NCBI RefSeq assembly: GCF_015477775.1
Contig: NZ_JADLQO010000024.1
Coordinates: 1-64,000 of the forward strand
Source: Nocardia abscessus
Lineage (GTDB): Bacteria; Actinomycetota; Actinomycetes; Mycobacteriales; Mycobacteriaceae
Reading direction: 5' to 3'
Length of the DNA stretch: 64,000 bases
In this document: in pieces, positions 18,040 to 37,275 of the stretch
How the letters are laid out: every line of letters begins with the position of its first letter
Position numbering within the stretch: the first letter of the stretch is position 1
Made by a program: the position numbers and the translations under genes
The notes under the pieces: model-generated
The model's input: only the letters and a program-made list of their open reading frames with translations
Told to the model about the DNA's origin: nothing
Database searches by the model: none

Positions 18040-19444
18040 GTCGATCTCCTGAAGATGCCGCGAGGAAGCCCCGCGGCGGCCTGGACGGGATGACGGTGGC
18101 GGGATCGGTGCGCGCGAAGGCGCGGGCCTCCCGTCGTTCGGAGATCGTGTCGCGACACTCGTCCACCAGGTCCGCGAGCACAGGCCCCGGGGCGCGCCAC
18201 GAATCGCGCAGCGCTCCTATCGCCAATGCCGCGCCGCGGGCGGGAGTGAAGACGTCTTCGGGATGCAGCGTGCGAGAGAAGACCGCGGTGACGGCATCGG
18301 CCAACGCCGGGTCGGCGGCGGCCCGCCGATAGAGTTCGATCTCCAGCGGACGCATCGCGGTGCCCCGGGCCAGCCGGTTGGTCCACTGATAGACGCCCAG
18401 GCATTCGCTGTCGCGCAGCCGTTCCCACGCGGCGAGGGCGGTATCGAGGTGCTCGACGTCGTCCAGTGCCGGGGCGGCGAGTTCGCCGAGCAAGCGCCCG
18501 TAGCGCAGCGCGTCTCGGATGCCTTGCGCGGTCACCGGATCCTTGAAGTGCCCGGCGTCACCGGGCAGCGCCCAGCCCGGCCCGGTCGCGCGCCGGAAGT
18601 AGGACGCCAGGCCGGTCGCCGACCGCACCCGCCCCACCCGGCGGCAATCGCGCAGCCGCAGTTGCAGTCCCGGCAACCGCTCGATCGCCTCCTGATACCG
18701 GCGCTCGGCGCGCCCGGCGCCCGGTGCGCCGAGCTGCGCGGGCGGCTGGACGAGGCTCAGCAGCAACCCGTCGTCGCAGGGAAACGCGGTGCCGAGATCG
18801 GGACCGCGACGCCACTGCGCCGCGACGTGCCGCTGGTCGGCCGCTGCGTCCTGCCAGTACGCGAAGTAGCAGTCCCGTCCGCTCGGAGCGCTCAGCCGGG
18901 GCCGCTCGGCGCCGACCAGCCGGGCCACCGTGCTGCGGCGGCCGTCCGCCCCGACCACCAGGCGGGCGCGGACCTCGCGCACGCCGCCGCGGTCGGTATA
19001 GCGGACGCCGGCACATCGATCGCCGGACCAGAGCAGATCGGTGACCCGCACGCCCTCGCGGACCCGTGCCCCGGCTTCGACGGCGGTCGCCACGAGCGCG
19101 GCGTCCAAGCCGGTTCGCCGCACGCACATCGCGTAGTCGATGCCGTCCACCGGCGTGAAGGACGACCGGACCCGGTAGCCGCCGCCGTCGGCGAAGGCGG
19201 TGGTCAGCGCGGGCGCCCCGAGTTGCCGGACACGCTCGAGGGCGCCCGCGCGGCCCAGTTCGGCCAGGCCGCCCGGCCACAGCAGATGCGTGGAGAGTGT
19301 GTCGGAGGGAAAGCGCGCCGCGTCCAGGGCGACGACGTCCCGGCCGGCGCGAGCGAACGCGATCGCGGCCGCCGAGCCCGCGCATCGCGCGCCGACGACC
19401 ACCACGTCGGTGTGCTCGATTGCCGGGGCGGGGGATCCGTGCAT
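18032..19444 (-). CDS. FAD-dependent monooxygenase/geranylgeranyl-reductase-like oxidoreductase
   Basis: A 470-residue member of the group A flavoprotein superfamily. Seen: N-terminal dinucleotide-binding VVVVGARCAGSAAAI, the DG motif ARLVVGADGRRS in the middle, and the GD motif WALPGDAGHFKDPVTAQGI that contacts FAD. The ATG at 19444 has a GAGG ribosome binding site 8 bases upstream. It is the first gene of a two-gene operon with the Tat-exported FAD oxidoreductase. The promoter region is shared with a divergent TetR gene and holds a perfect 17-base palindrome, so ligand-controlled repression is likely. The substrate could be an aromatic or an isoprenoid. Confidence 0.88.
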   Translation of the reverse strand: MHGSPAPAIEHTDVVVVGARCAGSAAAIAFARAGRDVVALDAARFPSDTLSTHLLWPGGLAELGRAGALERVRQLGAPALTTAFADGGGYRVRSSFTPVDGIDYAMCVRRTGLDAALVATAVEAGARVREGVRVTDLLWSGDRCAGVRYTDRGGVREVRARLVVGADGRRSTVARLVGAERPRLSAPSGRDCYFAYWQDAAADQRHVAAQWRRGPDLGTAFPCDDGLLLSLVQPPAQLGAPGAGRAERRYQEAIERLPGLQLRLRDCRRVGRVRSATGLASYFRRATGPGWALPGDAGHFKDPVTAQGIRDALRYGRLLGELAAPALDDVEHLDTALAAWERLRDSECLGVYQWTNRLARGTAMRPLEIELYRRAAADPALADAVTAVFSRTLHPEDVFTPARGAALAIGALRDSWRAPGPVLADLVDECRDTISERREARAFARTDPATVIPSRPPRGFLAASSGDRHA

Positions 19445-19469
19445 GCCCGAACACCTCGGTCATATAGTC

Positions 19470-19486
19470 TCGGACACTGTGTCCGA
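19470..19486. promoter_or_regulatory. Perfect palindromic operator TCGGACAC-T-GTGTCCGA
   Basis: An 8-1-8 perfect inverted repeat lies 26 bases upstream of the FAD monooxygenase start, between that gene and the divergent TetR gene. A TATAGT hexamer at 19463-19468 is just beside it on the + strand. The size and symmetry are typical of a TetR-family operator, so the neighbouring regulator is the natural ligand. Confidence 0.7.
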
Positions 19487-19613
19487 TCGATGGTGGACCG
19501 CGCCTGCCCGAATGTCAATATCGGTGCCGTGTCGGCAGAATGGAGGCCGTGGTGCGACGCACCCGACCGGCACAGCCGAACAACGCGGCCGTTTCGCCGC
19601 AGAGAGGAGCCGG

Positions 19614-20258
19614 ATGCCCTCGCTGACCCGGATCCCAAGGAACGCGCGCAAACCCGTCGACGACCGGCGCGCCGAGTTCGAGCGACGAGTCCTCGCCGCG
19701 GTGGAGGAGCTGCTCGCCGACGGCACGCCCTACACCGAGATCGCCGTCCACCGGATCGCCGCCGCGTCCCAGTCGGCCAGATCGACGTTCTACCGGTACT
19801 TTCCGGACAAGAGTCAGCTGCTGATCCGGATGGCCGAACTGGCCACGGCGGATCTGTTCGAGGCCGCCGAGCGTTGGTGGATCGCCGAGCACACCGGTCG
19901 CCAGGCCGGTGTGGTGACGGCGGTGCGCACCATGATCGCCGGGTTTCGGGAGCACCGGTCGCTGCTGCTGGCGCTGAGCGAGGTGGCGGCCTACGACCGT
20001 GACGTCGGCGCCTACTGGCGCGGCCGGGTCGCCACGTTCGTGGAGGTGGTGCGGTCCCGGCTGGAGACCGACCGCGCCGCGGGCCGGATCAGCCCGGCGA
20101 TCGATCCGCAGGCCACCGCCGTGGTGCTGACCTCGATGGTCGAACGCGCGATCGCCGTCAGCTTTTCCTCCGGTTCCGGGGTCGGCGACGACGCGCTGGC
20201 CGAGGCGCTGGGCCGGGCGATCTGGCTGACCGTGTACGGTGACGCGCCGTCTGCCTGA
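19614..20258 (+). CDS. TetR-family transcriptional regulator
   Basis: A 214-residue one-component repressor. The ATG at 19614 is fixed by AGAGAGGAG upstream; an open frame further upstream has no TetR homology. The N-terminal helix-turn-helix spans about residues 22-68 (TEIAVHRIAAASQSARSTFYRYFPDKSQL), and the remainder is the helical ligand/dimer domain. Divergent from the FAD oxidoreductase operon; the palindrome at 19470-19486 is the likely target, giving autoregulation and control of the operon. The ligand is unknown. Confidence 0.92.
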   Translation: MPSLTRIPRNARKPVDDRRAEFERRVLAAVEELLADGTPYTEIAVHRIAAASQSARSTFYRYFPDKSQLLIRMAELATADLFEAAERWWIAEHTGRQAGVVTAVRTMIAGFREHRSLLLALSEVAAYDRDVGAYWRGRVATFVEVVRSRLETDRAAGRISPAIDPQATAVVLTSMVERAIAVSFSSGSGVGDDALAEALGRAIWLTVYGDAPSA

Positions 20259-20304
20259 CGGATCGCGCGGCGGCGCAATCGGATCCATTGCTACAGTCGC
20301 GCGC

Positions 20305-21303
20305 ATGACACACTCCGGACCGCCCCTGCGGATCGGCATCCTGGGCGCCGCCCGCATCGCACCGGCCGCTCTGGTGCGTCCCGCCGGGGAGAACCCGGAC
20401 GTGGTGGTGGCAGCCGTGGCGGCCCGCGATCAGGAACGTGGACATGCGTTCGCCCGCAAGCACGGCATCGCGCAGGTCTTCGACAGCTACGCCGCACTGG
20501 TGGCCGCGCCCGACATCGACGCCGTCTACAACCCGCTGCCCAACGGTCTGCACGGCCGGTGGACGAAAGAGGCGCTCGCCGCGGGAAAACACGTGCTGTG
20601 CGAGAAGCCGTTCACCGCCAACGCCGCCGAGGCCAGGGAGATCGCCGCGCTGGCCGCGACGTCCGACCGGGTGGTCATGGAGGCATTCCACTACCGCTAC
20701 CACCCGATGACCCGGCGAGCGGAGCAGATCATCGCCTCCGGCGAACTCGGCAAGCTGGTGCGGGTGGACACCGACATGTGCTTCCCGCTGCCGCGATTCT
20801 CCGACATCCGCTACGACTACACGCTCGCCGGCGGGGCGTTGATGGACGCGGGCTGCTACGCGGTCCACATGTCCAGGGTGTTCGGCGGCGAGGAGCCGGA
20901 AGTCGTCGCGGCGACCGCGAAGTTGCGCGGCCCGCACATCGACCGCGCGATGAGCGCGCAGTTGCGTTTCCCCTCCGGTCACACCGGGCGGGTCCGCTGC
21001 TCGATGTGGTCGTCGGATGTGCTGCGCATCGGCGCGCGCGTGGTGGGCGAACGCGGCGAAATGCGCGTGGTCAACCCGGTGGCGCCGCAGCTGCCGCGCA
21101 GGCTGTCGGTGCGTTCGGAGCGCGGTAGCCGCACCGAGAAGACCTCGCGCCGCACGACGTACGCCTATCAGCTCGACGCCTTCGTCGCGGCGGTGCGCCA
21201 CGGTGAGCCGGTCCCCACCTCGCCGGAGGACGCCGTGGCGACGATGAGCGTCATCGATGCGATCTACACGGCCGCGGGACTGCCGCTACGGCAACCGAGC
21301 TGA
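20305..21303 (+). CDS. Gfo/Idh/MocA-family NAD(P)-dependent oxidoreductase
   Basis: A 332-residue dehydrogenase. The N-terminal Rossmann motif is RIGILGAARIAPAAL. The conserved EKP motif (VLCEKPFTAN, about residues 97-106) supplies the catalytic lysine. The second domain has GGALMDAGCYAVH, with the histidine typical of the family. Members oxidise or reduce sugars or cyclic alcohols such as inositols and dihydrodiols. It starts 46 bases after the TetR gene. Its last 18 bases overlap the end of the convergent GT4-like glycosyltransferase gene. A role in making an activated sugar for the adjacent glycolipid cluster is possible but unproven. Confidence 0.92.
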   Translation: MTHSGPPLRIGILGAARIAPAALVRPAGENPDVVVAAVAARDQERGHAFARKHGIAQVFDSYAALVAAPDIDAVYNPLPNGLHGRWTKEALAAGKHVLCEKPFTANAAEAREIAALAATSDRVVMEAFHYRYHPMTRRAEQIIASGELGKLVRVDTDMCFPLPRFSDIRYDYTLAGGALMDAGCYAVHMSRVFGGEEPEVVAATAKLRGPHIDRAMSAQLRFPSGHTGRVRCSMWSSDVLRIGARVVGERGEMRVVNPVAPQLPRRLSVRSERGSRTEKTSRRTTYAYQLDAFVAAVRHGEPVPTSPEDAVATMSVIDAIYTAAGLPLRQPS

Positions 21304-22533
21304 CGCAGCGGCGATCGCCTCGGTGTAGACCGACACCAGTCGCGCGGTGAACCGCGATTGCAGGGGCTGCTCGGCATGGCGTGCCAGCACATCGCGCATG
21401 GCGTCGAGCCGGTCGGGATGATCCGCCAGCTCACGCAGCGCTTCGGCGAGCGCGTCGGTCGAGGCATCGCGGGCGCGGTATTCCCCGCCCGCGGGGACGG
21501 TTTCGGTGACGTCGGGGTCGCAGTGCAGCACCGGCAGGCCCGCCGCGACGGCCTCGAGCAACACCATGCCCTGCGTGTCGCATCCGGCGGACGGGAACAG
21601 CAGCACGTCGTGGGTGCGCATGGCCGCCAAGCACTCCGCCTGGCTCACCTCGCCGTGCAGCCGGACCCGCTCACGCAGCCCGAGGCGGTCGACAGCCGAG
21701 CGCACGCGAGGCTCCAGAGCCCCCGCGCCGTAGACGTCGAGCAGGCAGCCCTCGGCCCGATGCACCGCTTCGATGGCCTCCAGCGGCCGCTTCTCGGCGG
21801 AGAAACGGCCGCACCACAGAACGCGCAGCATCCGACCCCGGTCGCCGCAGCGCTGCGGGAGGGCGCGCACCAGATCGTCGTCGACTCCGTTGGACACCAC
21901 GTGCGTCGGACGGTCCACGCCGTGCGCTGCCAACCGCGCAGCGAAATGCCGGGTCGGCACGACGACGTGGTCGGCGGCCTGTGCCTGGGCGACCAGCGGA
22001 CGCCAAGCATGGCGCGCTGTACGGCTTTCGGGCAGCCGCGGCATCGTGCCGCGCAGACCGACGAACCCGCCGTGCAGGACGCGCATCGTGAGCGCGGCGA
22101 GGTAGGGGAACGGCGAATTGCGTTCGATGAAGGAGTCGTCGCGGCTGTGCATCGACTGGACGACGGGAAGGCCGTGGCGGCGCGCGGCGCGCAATCCGGC
22201 CACGCCCGCGCCGTAAGTGGTCTGCGCGTGCACGACGTCGAAGCCGCGCTCGGCGAACGCCGCATCGATGAGACGTGCGTTCCTGCGGGTCGGCAGGGCG
22301 ACGGGGTAGCCGTTCACGGTCAATCCACCCGTGGTCGCCAGAACGACGATCCCCGGGTCCGGAGGCGTGAGTTCCGGTGGCGGGATGGTGAATACGGTGA
22401 CGCGATGGCCGAGCCGTTCCAACGCCGTGCGTTGCGCGCGCATCGATGTCTGGATCCCACCGAGGGTGGCCGGGTGGAAATCCGCGAACATCGCGATGCG
22501 CAGCGAACGGCTGTCGCGGAGGTGTCCGCTCAC
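21286..22533 (-). CDS. GT4-like glycosyltransferase of the lipid cluster
   Basis: A 415-residue GT-B fold retaining glycosyltransferase. The N-terminal domain has RIAMFADFHPATLGGIQT. The C-terminal nucleotide-sugar domain has LWCGRFSAEKRPLEAIEA and SAGCDTQGMVLLEAVAAGLPVL. The latter is the EX7E region, in which the first Glu is Asp. The architecture resembles mannosyltransferases of the PimB/MgtA type. GTG 22533 overlaps the preceding stop as GTGA (22530-22533), so translation is coupled. It is the last gene of the operon. Its 3' end overlaps the convergent MocA-type gene by 18 bases. Probably adds a hexose to the lipid made upstream, on the cytoplasmic side of the membrane. Confidence 0.9.
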   Translation of the reverse strand: MSGHLRDSRSLRIAMFADFHPATLGGIQTSMRAQRTALERLGHRVTVFTIPPPELTPPDPGIVVLATTGGLTVNGYPVALPTRRNARLIDAAFAERGFDVVHAQTTYGAGVAGLRAARRHGLPVVQSMHSRDDSFIERNSPFPYLAALTMRVLHGGFVGLRGTMPRLPESRTARHAWRPLVAQAQAADHVVVPTRHFAARLAAHGVDRPTHVVSNGVDDDLVRALPQRCGDRGRMLRVLWCGRFSAEKRPLEAIEAVHRAEGCLLDVYGAGALEPRVRSAVDRLGLRERVRLHGEVSQAECLAAMRTHDVLLFPSAGCDTQGMVLLEAVAAGLPVLHCDPDVTETVPAGGEYRARDASTDALAEALRELADHPDRLDAMRDVLARHAEQPLQSRFTARLVSVYTEAIAAASARLP

Positions 22534-23627
22534 GCCGTGCCGACCGATCGGGGCGCGCAACGCCCACAGCCGTCGAGGAATTCCAGGATGTGCCCGTACA
22601 CGTCCAGCGCCGCGCCGCGACCGAGGAACGTGTCGAGGTGACCGTAGGAGGGGACTTCGACGTAGCGGACGTCCAGCTGGGGGTTGCGGCTGGTGAGCAC
22701 GTCGTGGCAGAGCTTGTTCGAGTCGAGCCACACCTCGTTGCGGCTGCCCGACAGCAGCAGCAGCGGGCAGTCGATCCGGTCGGCGTGGTCCAGGGCGTTC
22801 TCCGGCAGCACGCGGTAGCGGTCGTCGTGGTCGTTCCATCGTTGGACGGCGTGCGCCAGTTCCATCCGCCGCAGCTGGGGCAGCACGTGCACCGGGATCG
22901 GGCCGAACAGCTCCGCCAGGCGGTCGTGGGTGCGCGGATCGAGGTGGTCGTGCACGAACAGCTCGGCGCCCATGCCCCAGCTGCCGTGGACCATCCGGCA
23001 GGTGGGGTCGGTGCATTCCCCTTTGCGCGTGAGCATGGCGTACAGCAGCGTTTTCCGCGACCACAGCCCGACTTTGCGGAAGTCGGATTCGAGGTGGTGC
23101 AGCCGGGAGCCGAGTAGTTCGCCGCCCACCAGCACCCGCATCCGCACCGCGTTGCTCACCTTCGGCGTGAGGAACACGCCCTGGGCGACGACCCCTGCCA
23201 GACCCGGCACCAGTCCCGCGGTCATGCTCATCGACAGCGCCAAGGCGCCGACGCAATGCGCGACCACGAACAACGGCTGGTCGCCGATGCGCTGCCGGAT
23301 CTCGCCGACGGCCTCGGGCAGGTCGTAGAGCGCCACGTCGTCGAAGCTGAAGCGCGGCCCGGAGGCGTTGTAGGGCAGGCGGCAGCTGCCGCGCCAGTCC
23401 AGCAGCCACGGCTGGTATCCCGCGTCGACCAGCGCGTCGACGATCGTGCGGGTCTCGGGGAGCAGGAACATCTCCGAGGACACGCCGTGGCCGTGCACCA
23501 GCAGCACCGCGGGCCGGTCGGGATCGTCGACGACGACGCGGCGCAGGCCCAACCGGGTGCCGTCGGTGGTCCGGAACGGGATCTCCTCCACCGTCAGCGC
23601 GGTGCCCGGCCGGATCGGGGTGAGCAT
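22530..23627 (-). CDS. Alpha/beta hydrolase with Cys nucleophile, lipid cluster
   Basis: A 365-residue alpha/beta-hydrolase. Oxyanion motif VLLVHGHGVSSEM, nucleophile elbow V-A-H-C-V-G-A (Cys125 where Ser is usual), and catalytic His in SYGHLDTF near residue 335. This Cys-type elbow resembles, from memory, the hydrolase domains that accompany actinobacterial GMC oxidoreductases. ATG 23627 shares a base with the stop of the reductase gene (TGATG), and the stop overlaps the next start, so it lies inside a translationally coupled operon. It could be an acyltransferase, an editing thioesterase or an esterase acting on the polyketide-lipid; Cys nucleophiles favour acyl transfer. Confidence 0.85.
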   Translation of the reverse strand: MLTPIRPGTALTVEEIPFRTTDGTRLGLRRVVVDDPDRPAVLLVHGHGVSSEMFLLPETRTIVDALVDAGYQPWLLDWRGSCRLPYNASGPRFSFDDVALYDLPEAVGEIRQRIGDQPLFVVAHCVGALALSMSMTAGLVPGLAGVVAQGVFLTPKVSNAVRMRVLVGGELLGSRLHHLESDFRKVGLWSRKTLLYAMLTRKGECTDPTCRMVHGSWGMGAELFVHDHLDPRTHDRLAELFGPIPVHVLPQLRRMELAHAVQRWNDHDDRYRVLPENALDHADRIDCPLLLLSGSRNEVWLDSNKLCHDVLTSRNPQLDVRYVEVPSYGHLDTFLGRGAALDVYGHILEFLDGCGRCAPRSVGTA

Positions 23628-25896
23628 CAGCGGAACTCCTTCGCGTTTCGGCGCAGATCCAGCAGTTCGGTGCCCACGCGCAGCGCCGGTTCCAGCAGGC
23701 CCTTGCCGAGCTGGGACCCGAACCAGCTCAGCCACAACAATTTCGCGGTCCGCCGCTGGCGCTCGGACAACCGCGGATCCACGTGGATGCCGTCGATCTG
23801 ATCGCGCAGGTAGGTGTCCAGCGGGACGGCGACCTCGCCCGCGAAGCCCGCCGGTTCGCCCTCGCGGCCGAGTTCGACGGTGAGCGTGCGCGCCTGCCGG
23901 ATCAGGGTGCGCCGTGCCTCGGCGTATTTGTAGCCGGACAACCACCATGTTCCGCCGTCGGGGTCGTGCAGCGACAGCCGGTAGTGCATGAGCGGATGCT
24001 TCAGCCCGTGCCGGATCGGGATGCCGTCGTGCGGGCGGACCGACAGCGCACCGGTCACGGTGAGCGGTGCGTCGTGCAGCAGCGTGCACCGCAGTTCGCC
24101 GCTGACGTCGACGGTGCGGCCGGCCACCAGCTGGTGGGTGCTCGCGATGGACAGCCGCAGATTCAAGGTGCAGGACGTGCCGGCCGGTGCGCCTGCGGGC
24201 CCGAGCGTGCCCGTCAACGTCTCCGAGAACCACAGATAGGGTGCGTCTTCCGGCTGCGGCAGCCGCGCCAATCCGGTGTCGGCGAGCATTTCCAGCGTTT
24301 TGCGTTGCGACTGGGCGCCGTAGCGGATGGGCGCGGGCAGATCGTGCGCGCGCAGGAAAGCGCGGGTGCGCTCGTCGGTGGCGGCGGGAACGGAGGCCAT
24401 CGTCTCCAGCGGGTGGCGTGCCACGGGGCTGCGCAATACCTGTGCCAGCGATTCCAGCTCCGGGACCGGCTCGGTGCGGATCCGTTCCACCACCTCGTCG
24501 CACCACGCGGCCCAGTGCTGCACCCGCATGTCCATGCCGATCGCGGAGGATTCGCCGAGCATCTGCTCGAGGGTGGTCGGCGTGCCGGTGAGGTGGTAGT
24601 TGTGGCCCCACGCCGTCGGCGCGCACACGATCGCCGCCGCGACCTTGCTCACCCAATCCACCGGCGCGACATGAAGATTGCGCAGCGCGGGGACGGTACC
24701 GAACCGCGACAGCGCCGCGATGATGCCGCTGTTGAGGTCGCGCGGATTGTGCGCGCCGGTCTCGCGGTGGCCGCCGATGCCGCCGGGCCGCAGCACCGTG
24801 ACGACCAGGCCGTGTTCGCGCGCCCGCCGCATGACCGCCTCGGCCGCCCATTTCGTCCGGTCGTAGCCGATCACCAGCTTGCCGATGTTGGCCACCGGAT
24901 CGTCCTCGCCCATGGCGGCGATGCCGAGCTCGTTGAACACCGCGATCGAGGAGACGTGGTGCAGCGGTTTGGGTCTCCCGGTCGCCGCCAACCGGGCCAG
25001 GGTCAGCGGACCGAGGACGTTCGCGCGGCGCAGTGACCGGTAGCCACGCAGGAAGTCCACCGCGGCGCCGACGTTGACGATGGCGTCGACCTCGTCGGCC
25101 AGCGCGGCCCAGCGTTGCTCGGACAGCCCGAGGTTCGGCTCACGCAGGTCGCCGGTCAGTACCGTCACCCGCCTGCGCACCTCCGGGGACCACGGCAGCA
25201 GGAACCGCGTCAGCGCGGCGGCGAGCCGGTCCAGGGCATCCGCGTCGTCTTGCGCGCGGACCAGGCAGACCACCTGCGCGTCGCTGCCGCGCAACAGGTC
25301 CAGCAGCAGATGGCTGCCCAGGAAACCGGTGGCGCCGGTGAGCAGGATGCGCCGCGGGACTACCCGGTCCGGCGGGTCGACCAAGGGGAGCCGGTCGGCC
25401 CCGGCGACATCGGACATCAGCTGCGCGAACTCCTCGTCGATCGCACCTGTCCGCGCCACGGGCTGATCGCGTTCGACGGATTCGGGGCGGGCGTGCAACC
25501 AGCGTTGCGCCAGCCTGCGCGGGCGCGCGTCGGCGAAGACGTCGTCCAGGTCCAGATGCACGTCCAGTTCCCCGGCCAGCGCCGCGACGAACTGAACGGC
25601 GGCCACGGATGTGCCGCCGCCGTCGAAGAAATCCGTCTCCGGCCCGATCGTCTCGGCGGTGAATCGGTTCGCCACCTCGGTCACCGCCGTCGTGAGCGAC
25701 TCGACGCTCCACTCGCCGGGGCGCTCGATCGCCGCCCGGGTGGTCATGGGACCACCCGCGCGCGCCAGCAACGCGGACACGTCGAGACCGCCACCGCGTT
25801 CGATGGCCTGGGCGAGCTCGCGCCGATCGGCTCGCTCGGCATGCGGTGGGTGCTCGCCGTTCGGACTGCGCACGGAAAACTCCTTGTCGGCCATGG

Positions 25897-25900
<4 letters not shown>
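23627..25900 (-). CDS. Carrier-thioester reductase protein with extra C-terminal domain
   Basis: A 757-residue protein. Domains in order: a ~55-residue disordered head; a phosphopantetheine carrier domain with F-F-D-G-G-G-T-S, Ser98; a thioester-reductase (R) domain of extended SDR type, with Rossmann LLTGATGFLGSHLLLDLL near 188 and a YxxxK site, GYDRTKW, Tyr346; and ~250 further residues (from about 510), predicted beta-rich, with LWFSETLTGTLG and LSGYKYAE phrases. I associate this last type with GMC-oxidoreductase partner proteins, but only tentatively. R domains release thioester-bound chains as aldehydes or alcohols with NAD(P)H. The ATG overlaps the synthase stop (ATGA, 25897-25900). There is no adenylation domain, so its carrier must be loaded by the upstream synthase. 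Confidence 0.9.
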
Positions 25901-35895
<9,995 letters not shown>

Positions 35896-35941
35896 GCGGT
35901 ACAACCTTCGGAACTCGACTGTCACGGGGGTCGTGCGCTCA

Positions 35942-35978
35942 GCGGACGGCGCCGCGATTCCCCACGGGCGCCGTCCGC
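35942..35978 (-). terminator. Strong hairpin between glycosyltransferase and synthase genes
   Basis: A 12-bp perfect stem (35942-35953 with 35967-35978) and a 13-base loop begin 4 bases after the GT1-like stop and end 46 bases before the synthase ATG. There is no U tract. It may be a partial terminator or attenuator that lowers synthase expression relative to the first gene, or an mRNA-processing/stability structure. Confidence 0.55.
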
Positions 35979-35982
35979 CATC

Positions 35983-37275
35983 TCATGGTCGGGTGGTCGC
36001 GGCGGCGAGTTTCTCGACGGCGTCGACCGCTGCGAGCACACCGTTCTCCGCCGCCACCGTGCGCCCGATCTCCTCGGCTCGCTGCCGCGCCTGCGGCGTG
36101 AGGGCTTGGGCCAGCGCCTGATACAGGCGATCCGCGGTGATCCGGCGATACGGGAAAGTGGCCCCGATACCGAGCGCGGCGATGCGCCACCCGTAGAAGA
36201 ATTGATCGCTGTGCACCGGGATCACCACGGCCGGAATCCCCGCGCGCACCACGTCGTGGGTGTTTCCGCTGCCGCCGTGGTGCACCACAGCGCGGCAGCG
36301 CGGCAGCACACGGTCGTAGTCGAACGAATCGATGACCAGCAGAGCGCGATCGGCGCTGAACCCCTTCGGGAATCCCTCGCCTCTCACCGTGACCAGGGCC
36401 CGCGCGCCCAGTCGCGCGCAGACCGTGGCGATCATCCGGTGGCACTCCGCCGGATCGACGATGGGCATTCCGGTCATGCAGAAATAGATCGGTGGTTCGC
36501 CTTCGTCGAGCCAGGCGTCGAGCTCCGGGTCGATGACCGCTTCCCCCCACGCGTCGCGCAGCCGCTGCGGCAGAATGGGAGCGCCGACGACCGTCGCGCG
36601 CTCCGGCCAATCGTGCGGCTTCGGCAACAGCACCGGGCTCACCATGTGAACCAGCGGTATCCGCTCGTCGCGGAGTCGCCGAAAAGGATTGCGCGGCTTG
36701 CCCGGCAGCCCCATCTGCTGACGCAATTGGCGATCGACCTTGCGATACAGGAACGTATAGGACCTTTCGAAAAGGCTGTAGGTCACGCGCGACAGAATCC
36801 GGGACGACGTCATGTTCTTCGCCATGAACGACGACGGGAACTCGCCGGTGCGTTCGAGCGGGTAGGGCAGGCCGCCGATCACCGGCGTACCGGTCTTCTC
36901 CCGGAACTCCATCGCCCAGGGCAATGTCGACGCGCAGGCGACGACGACATCCGCGTCCGCGCAGGCTTTCGCGAGCACCTCGTGCATCGCCACCCCGCGC
37001 CCGCCCTCGATGATCTTCACCGTGTCGAGCATGATGCGAATGAACGGCAGTGTCCTGCCGGAGGCCAATGCCTGTCTGGCCGCGGGCGTCTCGAGTAATT
37101 CCGCGGCGTCGAAGGGAATCACATGGGGTTCGAAGTCCGCGTTGCGCACGATGTGCGCCTGATTGCGGGTGGCGGTGATTTCCACGTCGTGCCCGCGGGC
37201 GCGGAACTCGTCCGCCAACGCGAGATACGGTTGATGATCGCCCCTGGTACCTGCGGGCAACAAGGCCACACGCAT
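35983..37275 (-). CDS. GT1-like glycosyltransferase (MGT/Rv-type), first gene of lipid cluster
   Basis: A 430-residue GT-B enzyme of the UDP-glucuronosyl/glucosyltransferase group, like those of glycopeptidolipid and phenolglycolipid pathways. Seen: N-terminal VALLPAGTRGDHQPYLALA and the donor-binding signature VVHHGGSGNTHDVVRAGIP with the downstream SDQFFYGW (donor Asp-Gln pair). ATG 37275 is chosen because the family always begins at this strand; a GGAAG ribosome binding site lies about 9 bases upstream. It lies 87 bases before the synthase, separated by a hairpin. Expected to transfer a sugar (possibly 6-deoxyhexose or glucose) from a nucleotide donor to a hydroxyl of the lipid. Confidence 0.92.
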   Translation of the reverse strand: MRVALLPAGTRGDHQPYLALADEFRARGHDVEITATRNQAHIVRNADFEPHVIPFDAAELLETPAARQALASGRTLPFIRIMLDTVKIIEGGRGVAMHEVLAKACADADVVVACASTLPWAMEFREKTGTPVIGGLPYPLERTGEFPSSFMAKNMTSSRILSRVTYSLFERSYTFLYRKVDRQLRQQMGLPGKPRNPFRRLRDERIPLVHMVSPVLLPKPHDWPERATVVGAPILPQRLRDAWGEAVIDPELDAWLDEGEPPIYFCMTGMPIVDPAECHRMIATVCARLGARALVTVRGEGFPKGFSADRALLVIDSFDYDRVLPRCRAVVHHGGSGNTHDVVRAGIPAVVIPVHSDQFFYGWRIAALGIGATFPYRRITADRLYQALAQALTPQARQRAEEIGRTVAAENGVLAAVDAVEKLAAATTRP

